A DNA stretch of 64,000 nucleotides, from assembly GCA_937915745.1 (NCBI GenBank), contig CALGGJ010000058.1, positions 1 through 64,000 on the forward strand. Direction: 5' to 3'. The position numbers and the translations under genes were made by a program. The notes under the pieces are model-generated. The model had not been told where the DNA came from. It was given only the letters and a program-made list of their open reading frames with translations, and made no database searches. The stretch is from an uncultured Prevotellaceae bacterium. GTDB taxonomy: Bacteria > Bacteroidota > Bacteroidia > Bacteroidales > Bacteroidaceae. Of the stretch, positions 8,422 through 16,536 are shown piece after piece (within the stretch, counting starts at the first letter, position 1; each line of letters begins with the position of its first letter).

Positions 8422-9579
8422 ATGTATAAGACAAAAACAATATCACTCATCATGGCTCTTGTCCTTGCATTCTCTGCATGCGACAAGGGTCTTCAGTTTC
8501 ACGTTGAAGGTAGGATTACCGACGCAGCCGACTCGATGCTCTATCTCGAGGCCATGACCCTGGATGGCATACAGCGCCTCGACTCGGTGCGCATGAAGGC
8601 CGACGGTCATTTCAGTTTCAGTGCCGCAGCTCCTTCCAATCCTGAATTTTATGCTTTGCGTATAGGAAGCCGTCGCATCAACTTCTCGATAGATTCGACC
8701 GAAACTGTCGGTTTCACTGCATCGTTGCCTGCCATGACTACCGAATACATGGTTGAAGGTTCGTACAACAGCCTTAAAATAAAGGAGATAGTAGTGCAGC
8801 AATTGAGTCTGCAATCACAGATTATTGCCCTTGAGCGCAATGAGTCGATGTATCCGGGCGATGTAGTTGACAGCATCAACGCGCTGGTGGCCGCCTACAA
8901 GGAAGTGATGAAGACTGATTATATCTATAAAGAGCCGATGAAGGCATACGCTTACTATGCCGTATGCCAGTCGATTACCGATATCAGCAATGTATATCAG
9001 TTGTTTAACCCGCTTACCAATCGCGAAGATGTGAAATGCTATGCTGCCGTCGCTACTGCATGGGACGGTCTTTATCCCGATGCCGACCGCACTCGACAGA
9101 TATGCAACATGGCTATCCGTGGCATGAGCAACACCCGGCCTGTGACCGAGCGTGTGGTAGAACTGGCCGACTCTATTATTTCAGAAACCAATATCATAGA
9201 TGTATCGCTGCCCGACATAAACGGCAACATTCAAAGCCTGTCGTCTCTGAAAGGTAAGGTTGTGATGCTGGATTTCACCGTGTATGGAGCCGAGCGCTCG
9301 GCCGAGCGTACACGCTTGTTGCGCGATATTTATGACAAGTATCGTGATAAAGGCTTTGAGATTTATCAGGTATCGCTCGATGATGATACCCACTTTTGGA
9401 AGTTCTCATGCGAAAACCTGCCATGGATTTGTGTTCACGAAACTAACGGCGAGTCGGTCAGAGACTACCGTGTAGATACCTTACCGGCCTTCTTCCTCAT
9501 CGACCGCAGCAATTCGCTCGTGATGCGTAACACCATGATTACCACATCGCTCGAAGATGAGATACGTAAACTGCTGTAG
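8422..9579 (+). CDS. thioredoxin-fold (TlpA-like) lipoprotein lacking redox cysteines
   Basis: 385 residues. Signal peptide with lipobox 'LAFSAC'. N-terminal beta domain of the DUF4369 type ('FHVEGRITDAADSMLYLE', to about residue 110), helical middle, then an AhpC/TlpA-type thioredoxin domain (about 255-385): 'LPDINGNIQSLSSLKGKVVM', strand 'LDFTVYGAER', 'GFEIYQVSLDDD', and the cis-Pro loop 'VDTLPAFFLIDR'. Where active relatives carry W-C-x-x-C, this protein has V-Y-G-A-E-R-S, so it cannot act as a thiol oxidoreductase. It may bind a ligand or partner. Convergent with the next gene, with a 6-bp gap. Domain calls are good; function unknown. Confidence 0.85.
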   Translation: MYKTKTISLIMALVLAFSACDKGLQFHVEGRITDAADSMLYLEAMTLDGIQRLDSVRMKADGHFSFSAAAPSNPEFYALRIGSRRINFSIDSTETVGFTASLPAMTTEYMVEGSYNSLKIKEIVVQQLSLQSQIIALERNESMYPGDVVDSINALVAAYKEVMKTDYIYKEPMKAYAYYAVCQSITDISNVYQLFNPLTNREDVKCYAAVATAWDGLYPDADRTRQICNMAIRGMSNTRPVTERVVELADSIISETNIIDVSLPDINGNIQSLSSLKGKVVMLDFTVYGAERSAERTRLLRDIYDKYRDKGFEIYQVSLDDDTHFWKFSCENLPWICVHETNGESVRDYRVDTLPAFFLIDRSNSLVMRNTMITTSLEDEIRKLL

Positions 9580-9585
9580 TTGGCG

Positions 9586-10362
9586 TCATTCTACAAACTC
9601 GTCGTTATACCATTCGCCTTCATATACCTCGCCATCGATGGTGGTGAGTTTGCCGAATCCGTTGCGCATGTCGTGACGCCAGTTGCCTTCGTATTTGTTG
9701 CCGTTCTCCCAGGTGTAGGTCCCATAGCCCTCGGCGCTGCCGCGGTGGAAGTCGCCGCGATACACGCTTCCGCTCGAATAATAGTATGTTCCCTTACCTT
9801 CGCTCTTGCCGTTTGCCCATTGTCCTACGTATTTGTCGCCATTAGGATATTCCATTGTACCATCGCCGTGAGGCTTGCCCCGATGGAATGTACCTGTATA
9901 TCTCTCGGCAAATTCGTTGATAGCAATGCCATTACCTTCGAGCCATCCGTCAACAAACGTACCCTCCTTGAGCGACCCGTCGGGAGCAAGGTACTTACCT
10001 TCGCCGTTGGGATGTCCGTTCTTGTACGTACCTATGTAGTATGCACCATTGGCCCATGTGTAACGTCCCTCGCCACATGGCACACTGTCGCGGAACGTAC
10101 CTTCAAACTTGTTGCCGTTGGCCCATGTATAGAGTCCCTCGCCGTTTGGCCGGTCGTCGGCCCATTCGCCATCATAGCTGTTGCCATCGGCCCAGGTCAT
10201 TGTGCCGGTCCCGACTCTCTGTCCCGACTTCCAGTTGCCTGTATATATACTGCTGTCGGCCCATACATAGGTCGCAAAGCCCTCTTGCGGTTTCTGGCTT
10301 ACATTGCCGTCACAGGCCATGAGGGTTATTACTGCGAGTAATGGTATATAAAAATGCTTCAT
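9586..10362 (-). CDS. MORN-repeat lipoprotein
   Basis: 258 residues. Signal peptide and lipobox 'ITLMAC', then about ten MORN repeats filling residues 35-255 (successive cores YTGNW, YDGEW, FEGTF, YIGTY, KEGTF, YTGTF, YVGQW, YRGDF, YEGNW, YEGEW), each with a following G-x-G turn. MORN arrays form long beta-meanders used for membrane or protein binding; in Bacteroidales such lipoproteins are common and mostly uncharacterised. The start at 10362 is chosen because the signal peptide begins there; the frame is open further upstream only because of the 44-bp repeats. Confidence 0.9.
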   Translation of the reverse strand: MKHFYIPLLAVITLMACDGNVSQKPQEGFATYVWADSSIYTGNWKSGQRVGTGTMTWADGNSYDGEWADDRPNGEGLYTWANGNKFEGTFRDSVPCGEGRYTWANGAYYIGTYKNGHPNGEGKYLAPDGSLKEGTFVDGWLEGNGIAINEFAERYTGTFHRGKPHGDGTMEYPNGDKYVGQWANGKSEGKGTYYYSSGSVYRGDFHRGSAEGYGTYTWENGNKYEGNWRHDMRNGFGKLTTIDGEVYEGEWYNDEFVE

Positions 10363-10380
10363 GTTTGAGTATGTTATGTC

Positions 10381-10488
10381 AAATTCGCGTGCCAAAAATA
10401 CAATGAAACCGTACCTTTGCACCGAAATTCGCGTGCCAAAAATACAATGAAATCGTACCTTTGCACCGAAATTCGCGTGCAAAGGTAC
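10381..10488. repeat. 44-bp tandem repeat with terminal inverted repeat carrying promoter elements
   Basis: Units start at 10381, 10425 and 10469 (period exactly 44; the third is truncated after 12 bp). Each full unit contains TACCTTTG on the plus strand. The end forms a perfect 12-bp inverted repeat, GTACCTTTGCAC (10455-10466) and GTGCAAAGGTAC (10477-10488), so two -7 elements face each other between the MORN gene and the DUF5715 gene. Confidence 0.85.
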
Positions 10489-10526
10489 ATAATAATTGAT
10501 AATTGACAATTGGCAATTGACAATTA
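10479..10526. repeat. promoter-linked AATTGACAATTG repeat, copy 2
   Basis: Near copy of 8272-8318: the same GCAAAGGTACATAATAATTG opening, then variants ATAATTG, ACAATTG, GCAATTG, ACAATTATTT. Confidence 0.75.
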
Positions 10527-10539
10527 TTTTGTAATTTTG
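10510..10539 (+). promoter_or_regulatory. promoter of the DUF5715-truA pair
   Basis: TTGG (10510-10513), 18 nt, then TAATTTTG (10532-10539), 13 bp before the ATG at 10553. The -7 element is exact; the -33 half is weak. Such a close -7 would leave an almost leaderless transcript. Confidence 0.45.
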
Positions 10540-10552
10540 CAGTCAAATATCT

Positions 10553-11458
10553 ATGCAAGTGGCACAAACAAATAACACATACAGCAAACCAAAGTTTATA
10601 ATCTGCTTCGTAGCAGTTGTGGCAGTCTTGGCAGGAATAAGCCATGTATTCAACCTGACCCCTATAGACGAAGCACAACTGCATGCAAAGACGGAGCAGC
10701 CACCCAAAAGGGCAACAGCAGATGCCGTTGATGAAGCGACACAGGACGTTGCCGCCGGACTGACTGAGACAGAAATAGCCGATGCCGAGGATATTGAACC
10801 CGACGACGAAGAGGATGCATTGGAAGAAGATGACAAGACAGACGACGGTGCAGATATGACATCGCCCCTGTCCGACTCGGCCTATGTGTCATCGGTGTTT
10901 GTGTCTGCCAAGGTTTGGTCGTACCCTCTGTGTTTCCCCGACAGCAATGCCTTGCAACTGGCAGCAGCCCGTCTCAACGGTGTTCCACCCATGCAGAGCC
11001 GCAGCGAGCTGACACAAATGCTAAACCAGCAAAGACTGTCGTGCATAAGCAGTTCGCCCTATTATATTATCGACGAGCTTACTCATTCCATGCCATATCT
11101 CGTGCCGAAAGCACAGCTGCTACTCAACACCATCGGCATTAACTTTGTCGATTCGCTACACTCGAAAGGACTGGCCCTGCATCTGCCTATCGTCACATCG
11201 GTGTTGCGCACGAGCGACGATATTCGCAGTCTGCAACATGGCAACAGCAACTCGGTTACCAACTCGTGCCACTGCTATGGCACTACCATCGACATCACCT
11301 ACAACCGCTTCATGCCACTCGCAGGGCATACTCCGACACGCTACGACGACACACTGAAAAAAGTGCTGGCCGAAGTGCTCTTCGACCTGCGTGCACAGGG
11401 ACGATGTTATGTGAAATACGAACGCAAGCAGGCTTGTTTCCATCTGACTGTCATCTGA
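10553..11458 (+). CDS. DUF5715 protein, M15 peptidase-like fold
   Basis: 301 residues. One N-terminal membrane segment (about 14-34, '[19 protein letters not shown]'), an acidic low-complexity linker (about 60-105), then a conserved domain to the end. The domain has '[20 protein letters not shown]', '[17 protein letters not shown]' and '[13 protein letters not shown]', which resembles the S-x-H-x-x-G-x-A-x-D-I metal-binding signature of M15 DD-carboxypeptidases: the His and the Asp are kept, and a further His lies in 'ACFHLTVI'. A periplasmic peptidoglycan peptidase-like role is an inference. Followed after 2 bp by truA, so the two are translated as a unit. Confidence 0.75.
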   Translation: MQVAQTNNTYSKPKFIICFVAVVAVLAGISHVFNLTPIDEAQLHAKTEQPPKRATADAVDEATQDVAAGLTETEIADAEDIEPDDEEDALEEDDKTDDGADMTSPLSDSAYVSSVFVSAKVWSYPLCFPDSNALQLAAARLNGVPPMQSRSELTQMLNQQRLSCISSSPYYIIDELTHSMPYLVPKAQLLLNTIGINFVDSLHSKGLALHLPIVTSVLRTSDDIRSLQHGNSNSVTNSCHCYGTTIDITYNRFMPLAGHTPTRYDDTLKKVLAEVLFDLRAQGRCYVKYERKQACFHLTVI

Positions 11459-11460
11459 CT

Positions 11461-12198
11461 ATGCGATACTTCATTTATTTGTCATACGATGGTACCAACT
11501 ATCATGGCTGGCAGATTCAACCCAATGCCGACAGCATACAGGCTCGACTCTCGCACAGCCTGTCGTTGCTCATGGAACATGACGTAGAGGTGATTGGTGC
11601 CGGTCGCACCGATACCGGCGTACATGCAAGCATGATGGTTGCCCACTTCGATGCCGGAACCATAAGACCCGACCTTGCATCCAAGCTCAACCGCATGTTG
11701 CCGCCCGATATCGTCATACACCGTGTGATACCGGTCAGGGACGATGCACACGCACGATTCTCGGCCACATCACGAACATACCAATATCATGTCATAACCC
11801 GGCGCAATCCCTTCCTGCGACATTACACCTATCACTTTACACAACCGCTAGACTTCGACCTCATGAACAAGGCAGCATCGAGGCTGTTCGACTACACCGA
11901 CTTCACCAGCTTTTCCAAACTCCACACCGACGTCAAGACCAACAACTGCCGCATCATGTATGCGCAGTGGGAACACAACGGCGACGAATGGGTGTTCACC
12001 ATTCGGGCCGACCGATTCCTGCGCAACATGGTGAGAGCCATCGTAGGCACCCTGCTCGACGTGGGACGTGGAGCAATCAGCATAGACGACTTCTGCCGCA
12101 TCATCGAACGCAAAGACCGGCAGGCAGCAGGCGCCAGCGTACCAGGCAATGCGCTGTTCCTCACCGACATTCAATACCCCGAGGATATATTCGTCTGA
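11461..12198 (+). CDS. truA: tRNA pseudouridine(38-40) synthase TruA
   Basis: 245 residues, typical length. Isomerises uridines 38-40 of the tRNA anticodon stem-loop in the cytoplasm. The signature '[11 protein letters not shown]' holds the catalytic Asp at residue 51; 'RTYQYHV' in the middle and '[20 protein letters not shown]' near the C-terminus are family motifs. The ATG at 11461 is chosen because the family starts '[18 protein letters not shown]', 2 bp behind the DUF5715 stop. Confidence 0.97.
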   Translation: MRYFIYLSYDGTNYHGWQIQPNADSIQARLSHSLSLLMEHDVEVIGAGRTDTGVHASMMVAHFDAGTIRPDLASKLNRMLPPDIVIHRVIPVRDDAHARFSATSRTYQYHVITRRNPFLRHYTYHFTQPLDFDLMNKAASRLFDYTDFTSFSKLHTDVKTNNCRIMYAQWEHNGDEWVFTIRADRFLRNMVRAIVGTLLDVGRGAISIDDFCRIIERKDRQAAGASVPGNALFLTDIQYPEDIFV

Positions 12199-12359
12199 AC
12201 CGGCTGGCATCATAGCAATCGGTCATAAGGTAATATTGTCTGTCAAACCCCGATGCACCTGCCGAGCCTACACACCATAACATTGTGCATGCGCGTGCGT
12301 AACCGACAGTAACGACACCACATGATGTCAGGAGACCCAGCCCTGTCGCCATGTTTCTG

Positions 12360-12450
12360 TGAGTGCGCACTCAAGGAGCCCTGACCGCGCACTTGTGAAC
12401 CTGTGAGTGCGTACTCACAAGGCCGCGAGTGCGCGCTCATTTTGCACTCA
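12360..12450. repeat. cluster of GAGTGCGCACTC-like palindromes
   Basis: In the 401-bp gap 12199-12599: a perfect palindrome TGAGTGCGCACTCA (12360-12373), a stem TGTGAGT/ACTCACA (12402-12419), an imperfect copy GCGAGTGCGCGCTC (12425-12438) and a half site GCACTCA (12444-12450). An additional CGCACT...AGTGCG pairing links the first two. Nothing protein-coding was seen in the gap; the rest is unremarkable. Confidence 0.7.
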
Positions 12451-12540
12451 ATATATGCCGATTTACAGACGGGAACAACATTTTTTACAAAAAAAAGCAA
12501 AAAAAACGTGTGTGCGAGTACAACATATAAAAAAATGTTA

Positions 12541-12548
12541 TAACTTTG
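12541..12548 (+). promoter_or_regulatory. -7 element of the Cys-rich lipoprotein gene
   Basis: TAACTTTG, exact TAnnTTTG, 51 bp before the ATG at 12600 and downstream of the palindrome cluster. A convincing TTTG at the expected distance is not visible. Confidence 0.5.
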
Positions 12549-12599
12549 CACCGGTTTTAGAAAGCAAATTATTGTTTAACACATTAAAGACAAAAGAAA

Positions 12600-12827
12600 A
12601 TGAAGAAGATTTTGTTTGCTGCTGTTGCAGTTGTAGCTCTTTCTTTCGCATCATGCGGCGGAAACACTCAGGCTACTGAAGATGTTGACTCTTGCGCTTG
12701 CTGCGAGTGCGAATGTGGTGAAACTCCATGCACCTGCGAAGCAGAGTGTTGTGAAGAAGCAGTTGAAGATTCTGCTACTGTTGACACCATCGTAGAAGAG
12801 GCAGTTGAAGAAGTTGTAGCTGAATAA
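12600..12827 (+). CDS. small Cys-rich acidic lipoprotein
   Basis: 75 residues. Signal peptide with lipobox 'LSFASC' (Cys19). After it comes a dense Cys cluster between about residues 31 and 51: C-x-C-C-x-C-x-C-x4-C-x-C-x3-C-C, nine Cys in twenty residues, followed by an acidic, Val/Glu-rich tail with no Lys or Arg. I recognise no family. The spacing suggests metal binding, as in a metallothionein-like peptide held at the membrane, or a redox-sensitive cluster; this is inference. It has its own -7 promoter element and a terminator behind it, so it is a stand-alone gene. Confidence 0.8.
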   Translation: MKKILFAAVAVVALSFASCGGNTQATEDVDSCACCECECGETPCTCEAECCEEAVEDSATVDTIVEEAVEEVVAE

Positions 12828-12886
12828 TCAACACAACAACACACAACGAACCGCAATCAGGCCCAAGGCCCGACTGAGAGAATTGA

Positions 12887-12920
12887 AACCTGAAGACCAC
12901 CAGTCTTACAGGTTTTTTTT
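12887..12920 (+). terminator. terminator immediately before hemW
   Basis: AACCTGAAGAC / GTCTTACAGGTT stem (one bulged A) with a short loop, then T8 (12913-12920). The hemW ATG is the next base. It ends the lipoprotein transcript and may also act as an attenuator for hemW. Confidence 0.8.
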
Positions 12921-14045
12921 ATGACCGCACTCTACATACATATACCGTTCTGCAAGTCGCGATGCATATACTGCGACTTCTTCTCCACCACACGTCTTGA
13001 CCGACGTGAGGCCTACACCGCTGCACTATGCCGCGAACTACAAGACCGACACACACACGACACCATCCCGACAATATATGTAGGCGGGGGTACACCAAGC
13101 CAACTCGACACACGACAAATAGCCAGCATAGCCGAAACAATAAACAACAACTACAACGTGGCCCACGATGCCGAGCAGACAATAGAAGCAAACCCGTCAG
13201 ACATCACCCTACCCTACGCCACACACCTGCATTCGCTGGGATTCAACCGTATAAGCATCGGCATACAGACATTCAACGACACACTGCTCGGTATCATACA
13301 CCGCCGCCACGACTCTGCCACCGCACTGCAAGCCTTCAACCTGGCCAGACAGGCAGGATTCGACAACATAAGCATCGACCTCATATTCGGACTACCCACA
13401 CAAACCATCGAACAATGGGACACCGACATAACAACAGCACTGAACCTGCATCCACAACACATCTCGGCCTACTCACTCATGTATGAAGAAGGAACACCCC
13501 TGTACACCATGCTCATGAACGGCGAAATCGAAGAAACCGACGAAGAACTGTCGCTGAACATGTATCAGCACCTCACAGACCGGCTGACCGCCGCCGGATA
13601 CATACACTACGAAATATCAAACTTCGCACTACCCAACTACCACTCGCGGCACAACTCAAGCTACTGGAACAATACACCATACATAGGCATCGGAGCCGGA
13701 GCACATTCATACGACGGCACTACACGACGATGGAACATAAACGACATCGACTCATACATCGACAGCACCAACCACCACCACACCACACACCAGAGCGAGA
13801 CACTCAGCACCACCCAACGCATCAACGAAACCATCATGACACGGCTGCGCACTGCCGAGGGACTGAACCTCAGCACATTCGGCAACACCTTCGGCCACGA
13901 CATAAAAACATACGTCGAAAAACAAGCACAACAATACATCGACTCACAAAAACTACAGATAGACCAACCAAGCAACACACTGAGACTGACACGACAAGGA
14001 ATCTACACATCCAACGACATTATTGCCACACTATTCGTACCCTGA
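12921..14045 (+). CDS. hemW: radical SAM heme chaperone HemW
   Basis: 374 residues, normal family length. HemW delivers heme to membrane proteins and was long annotated as an oxygen-independent coproporphyrinogen oxidase-like protein. The N-terminus 'YIHIPFCKSRCIYCDF' carries the CxxxCxxC iron-sulfur triad at Cys11, 15 and 18. The Cys immediately after the triad that true HemN has is absent (Asp-Phe-Phe here), as in HemW. Further motifs: 'YVGGGTPS', 'IEANPSD', 'RISIGIQTF', 'DLIFGLP'. The C-terminal HemW domain is complete. The ATG directly follows a T8 run, so no ribosome-binding region separates it from the hairpin. Coding strand is strikingly poor in G. Confidence 0.93.
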   Translation: MTALYIHIPFCKSRCIYCDFFSTTRLDRREAYTAALCRELQDRHTHDTIPTIYVGGGTPSQLDTRQIASIAETINNNYNVAHDAEQTIEANPSDITLPYATHLHSLGFNRISIGIQTFNDTLLGIIHRRHDSATALQAFNLARQAGFDNISIDLIFGLPTQTIEQWDTDITTALNLHPQHISAYSLMYEEGTPLYTMLMNGEIEETDEELSLNMYQHLTDRLTAAGYIHYEISNFALPNYHSRHNSSYWNNTPYIGIGAGAHSYDGTTRRWNINDIDSYIDSTNHHHTTHQSETLSTTQRINETIMTRLRTAEGLNLSTFGNTFGHDIKTYVEKQAQQYIDSQKLQIDQPSNTLRLTRQGIYTSNDIIATLFVP

Positions 14046-14113
14046 AAAAATGCAAAATAACATCGTAAACTAACGAATTGACACAAAAAAAACATTTTTA
14101 TAAGCAAAGAACG

Positions 14114-14142
14114 TTGCCAATTCAGTTTTTATTCGTAATTTG
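14114..14142 (+). promoter_or_regulatory. promoter of the EF-G-like gene
   Basis: TTG (14114-14116), 19 nt, TAATTTG (14136-14142), one base shorter than TAnnTTTG. About 90 nt of A-rich leader precede the ATG at 14235. Confidence 0.4.
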
Positions 14143-14234
14143 CAGCCCAAATGCGGGTCATGCCACATTACAACACATCAAATACGGACAATAAAAAAAC
14201 AAAACAAGAATAAAAATCTTAAAATATTACCGAA

Positions 14235-16394
14235 ATGAAAGTTTACAAGACCAACGAAATCAAAAACATTACCATCCTGGGTAATGACGGTTCAGGCAAA
14301 ACAACCTTGACCGAAACCTTACTATTCGAGGCAGGAGTGATAAGTCGCCGCGGACGCATCTCCCAGAAGAACACCGTGAGCGACTATTTCCCGGTAGAAC
14401 AAGAATACGGCTACAGCGTATTCTCGACAGTGTTCCACACCGAATGGAACGGTAAGAAACTAAACTTCATCGACTGCCCCGGCACCGACGACTTCGCCGG
14501 AGCCGCAATGTCGGCACTTGCAGTGACCGACACAGCCCTGCTGCTCATCAACGGTGCTGCCGGACCTGAAGTACAGACACAAAACCACTTCCGCTACACC
14601 GAAAAGCTGGGCAAACCAGTCATCTTCGCCATCAACCAGATGGACAATGAAAAATGCGACTACCACAGCTGCATCGAACGTCTGAAAGAAACCTTCGGAA
14701 ACAAAGTAGTGCCAATCCAATACCCTATCAACGAAGGACCAAACTTCAATGCACTCATCGACGTACTCCTCATGAAAAAATACTCATGGAAGCCAGAAGG
14801 TGGCGAACCAACCATCGAAGACATACCTGCCGACGAACTGGACCACGCCACAGAACTGCACCATGCACTGATTGAAGCAGCAGCCGAGAACGACGAAGCA
14901 CTCATGGAAAAATTCTTTGAAGACGAAAACCTCAGCGAAGACGAATGTCGCGAAGGCATACGCAAAGGACTGGCCGCGAGAGGCATCTACCCCGTATTAT
15001 GCGTCAGCGCAGCAAAAGACATGGGTGTACGCCGCATGATGGAATTCCTCGGAAACGTAGTGCCGTTCGTAACAGACATGCCTGCTGCAGTCACCACAAC
15101 AGGCGTTGAAGTAAAACCCGACTCAAACGGACCAACCGCACTCTACTTCTTCAAGACAGCAAACGAACCACACATCGGCTCTGTTGCATACTTCAAAGTC
15201 CTGAGCGGAACTGTTCACGAAGGCGATGACCTCACAAACTCCGACAGAGGAAGCAAGGAACGTATTGCACAATTATTTGTGTGCGCCGGTGCCAACCGCA
15301 CTAAAGTAGATGCACTCGAAGCAGGCGATATAGGATGCACCACAAAATTGAAAGACGTACGTACCGGAAACACACTCGTGGGCAAAGACGTTGACTGGAA
15401 ATTCGACCTCGTAAAATATCCTGAACCTAAATACATACGGGCAATCAAGGCAGAAAGCGAATCAGACACAGAGAAAATGATTGCAGCCATACAGAAAATG
15501 GCACAAGAAGACCCTACATGGGTTCTCGAACAAAGCAAGGAACTGCGACAGACTCTGATAAAAGGACAAGGCGAATTCCACCTGCGTACACTCAAGTGGC
15601 GAATGGAAAACAACGAAAAAATAAAGATTGTGTTCAGCGAGCAAAAGATACCATATCGCGAAACAATCACAAAGTCCGCTCGCGCAGACTATCGTCACAA
15701 GAAACAATCGGGAGGTGCAGGACAATTTGGCGAAGTACACCTCATCGTAGAACCTTACGTTGAAGGAATGCCAGACCCTACAATATATAAATTCAACAAC
15801 CAAGAATACAAGATTACCGTAAAAGGCAAAGAAGAAGTTGACCTCGAATGGGGAGGAAAACTCGTATTCATCAACTCAATCGTCGGCGGTTCAATCGATG
15901 CGCGTTTCCTGCCCGCAATACAGAAAGGTATCATGGGACGACTCGAACAAGGTCCGCTCACCGGAAGCTATGCCCGCGACGTACGCGTAATCGTTTACGA
16001 CGGAAAGATGCACCCGGTTGACTCAAACGAGCTCTCATTCATGCTGGCCGGACGTAACGCATTCAGCGAGGCATTCAGAAACGCAGGACCAAAACTGCTC
16101 GAGCCAATATACGACGTAGAAGTAATCACCCCAAGCGACAAAATGGGCGACGTAATGAGCGACCTCCAAGGACGCCGGGGAATGATTGTAGGTTCAGAAT
16201 CAGCCAACGGATACGACACACTCAATGCAAAGATTCCGTTGAAAGAACTGGCAAGCTACTCAACCACACTGAGCTCACTCACCGGAGGACGCGCATCATT
16301 CTCGATGAAATTCTCCAACTACGAACTCGTACCAACCGACTTGCAACAACAACTCGTCAAAGAGTTCGAAGCACAGCAGAAGGAAGACGAATAA
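14235..16394 (+). CDS. EF-G2-type elongation factor G paralogue
   Basis: 719 residues, full EF-G length with all five domains. The G1 loop is 'GNDGSGKTT' (residues 16-24) and G4 is 'NQMD' (134-137). G3 reads D-C-P-G-T (80-84) where EF-G proper has D-T-P-G-H: the His that triggers GTP hydrolysis is Thr84. Domain IV ('GGAGQFGEVHLIVEP') and domain V ('LQGRRGMIVGSES') are intact, so ribosome binding should persist. Bacteroides thetaiotaomicron has a second EF-G reported to lack GTPase activity and to support translation under starvation; this gene looks like its counterpart. It stands alone between a weak promoter and a strong terminator. Confidence 0.93.
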   Translation: MKVYKTNEIKNITILGNDGSGKTTLTETLLFEAGVISRRGRISQKNTVSDYFPVEQEYGYSVFSTVFHTEWNGKKLNFIDCPGTDDFAGAAMSALAVTDTALLLINGAAGPEVQTQNHFRYTEKLGKPVIFAINQMDNEKCDYHSCIERLKETFGNKVVPIQYPINEGPNFNALIDVLLMKKYSWKPEGGEPTIEDIPADELDHATELHHALIEAAAENDEALMEKFFEDENLSEDECREGIRKGLAARGIYPVLCVSAAKDMGVRRMMEFLGNVVPFVTDMPAAVTTTGVEVKPDSNGPTALYFFKTANEPHIGSVAYFKVLSGTVHEGDDLTNSDRGSKERIAQLFVCAGANRTKVDALEAGDIGCTTKLKDVRTGNTLVGKDVDWKFDLVKYPEPKYIRAIKAESESDTEKMIAAIQKMAQEDPTWVLEQSKELRQTLIKGQGEFHLRTLKWRMENNEKIKIVFSEQKIPYRETITKSARADYRHKKQSGGAGQFGEVHLIVEPYVEGMPDPTIYKFNNQEYKITVKGKEEVDLEWGGKLVFINSIVGGSIDARFLPAIQKGIMGRLEQGPLTGSYARDVRVIVYDGKMHPVDSNELSFMLAGRNAFSEAFRNAGPKLLEPIYDVEVITPSDKMGDVMSDLQGRRGMIVGSESANGYDTLNAKIPLKELASYSTTLSSLTGGRASFSMKFSNYELVPTDLQQQLVKEFEAQQKEDE

Positions 16395-16418
16395 CAAATT
16401 ACGAAAAACGCAACTAAA

Positions 16419-16452
16419 GAGTCAATGTTTGTTAAGCATTGACTCCTTTTTT
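16419..16452 (+). terminator. intrinsic terminator of the EF-G-like gene
   Basis: Perfect 9-bp stem GAGTCAATG / CATTGACTC, 9-nt loop, then CTTTTTT, starting 25 bp after the stop codon. Confidence 0.92.
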
Positions 16453-16536
16453 ATATAATTTTATTAATATTCATTATGCCATTAATAATTATATGCATTT
16501 TTTTTCGTTACTTTGAAACACGAAACAAGCCGACTC

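Noticed and set aside
9580..10341. 253-codon plus-strand frame opposite the MORN gene
   Set aside because: Periodic antisense image of the MORN repeats; the true gene has a signal peptide and a lipobox on the minus strand.
12199..12600. Short reading frames in the gap after truA, on both strands
   Set aside because: No homology features; they cross the palindrome cluster and the promoter element.
16513..16536. TTG start of RprX eight codons before the ATG
   Set aside because: The ATG at 16537 gives a cleaner N-terminus with the first membrane helix directly following.
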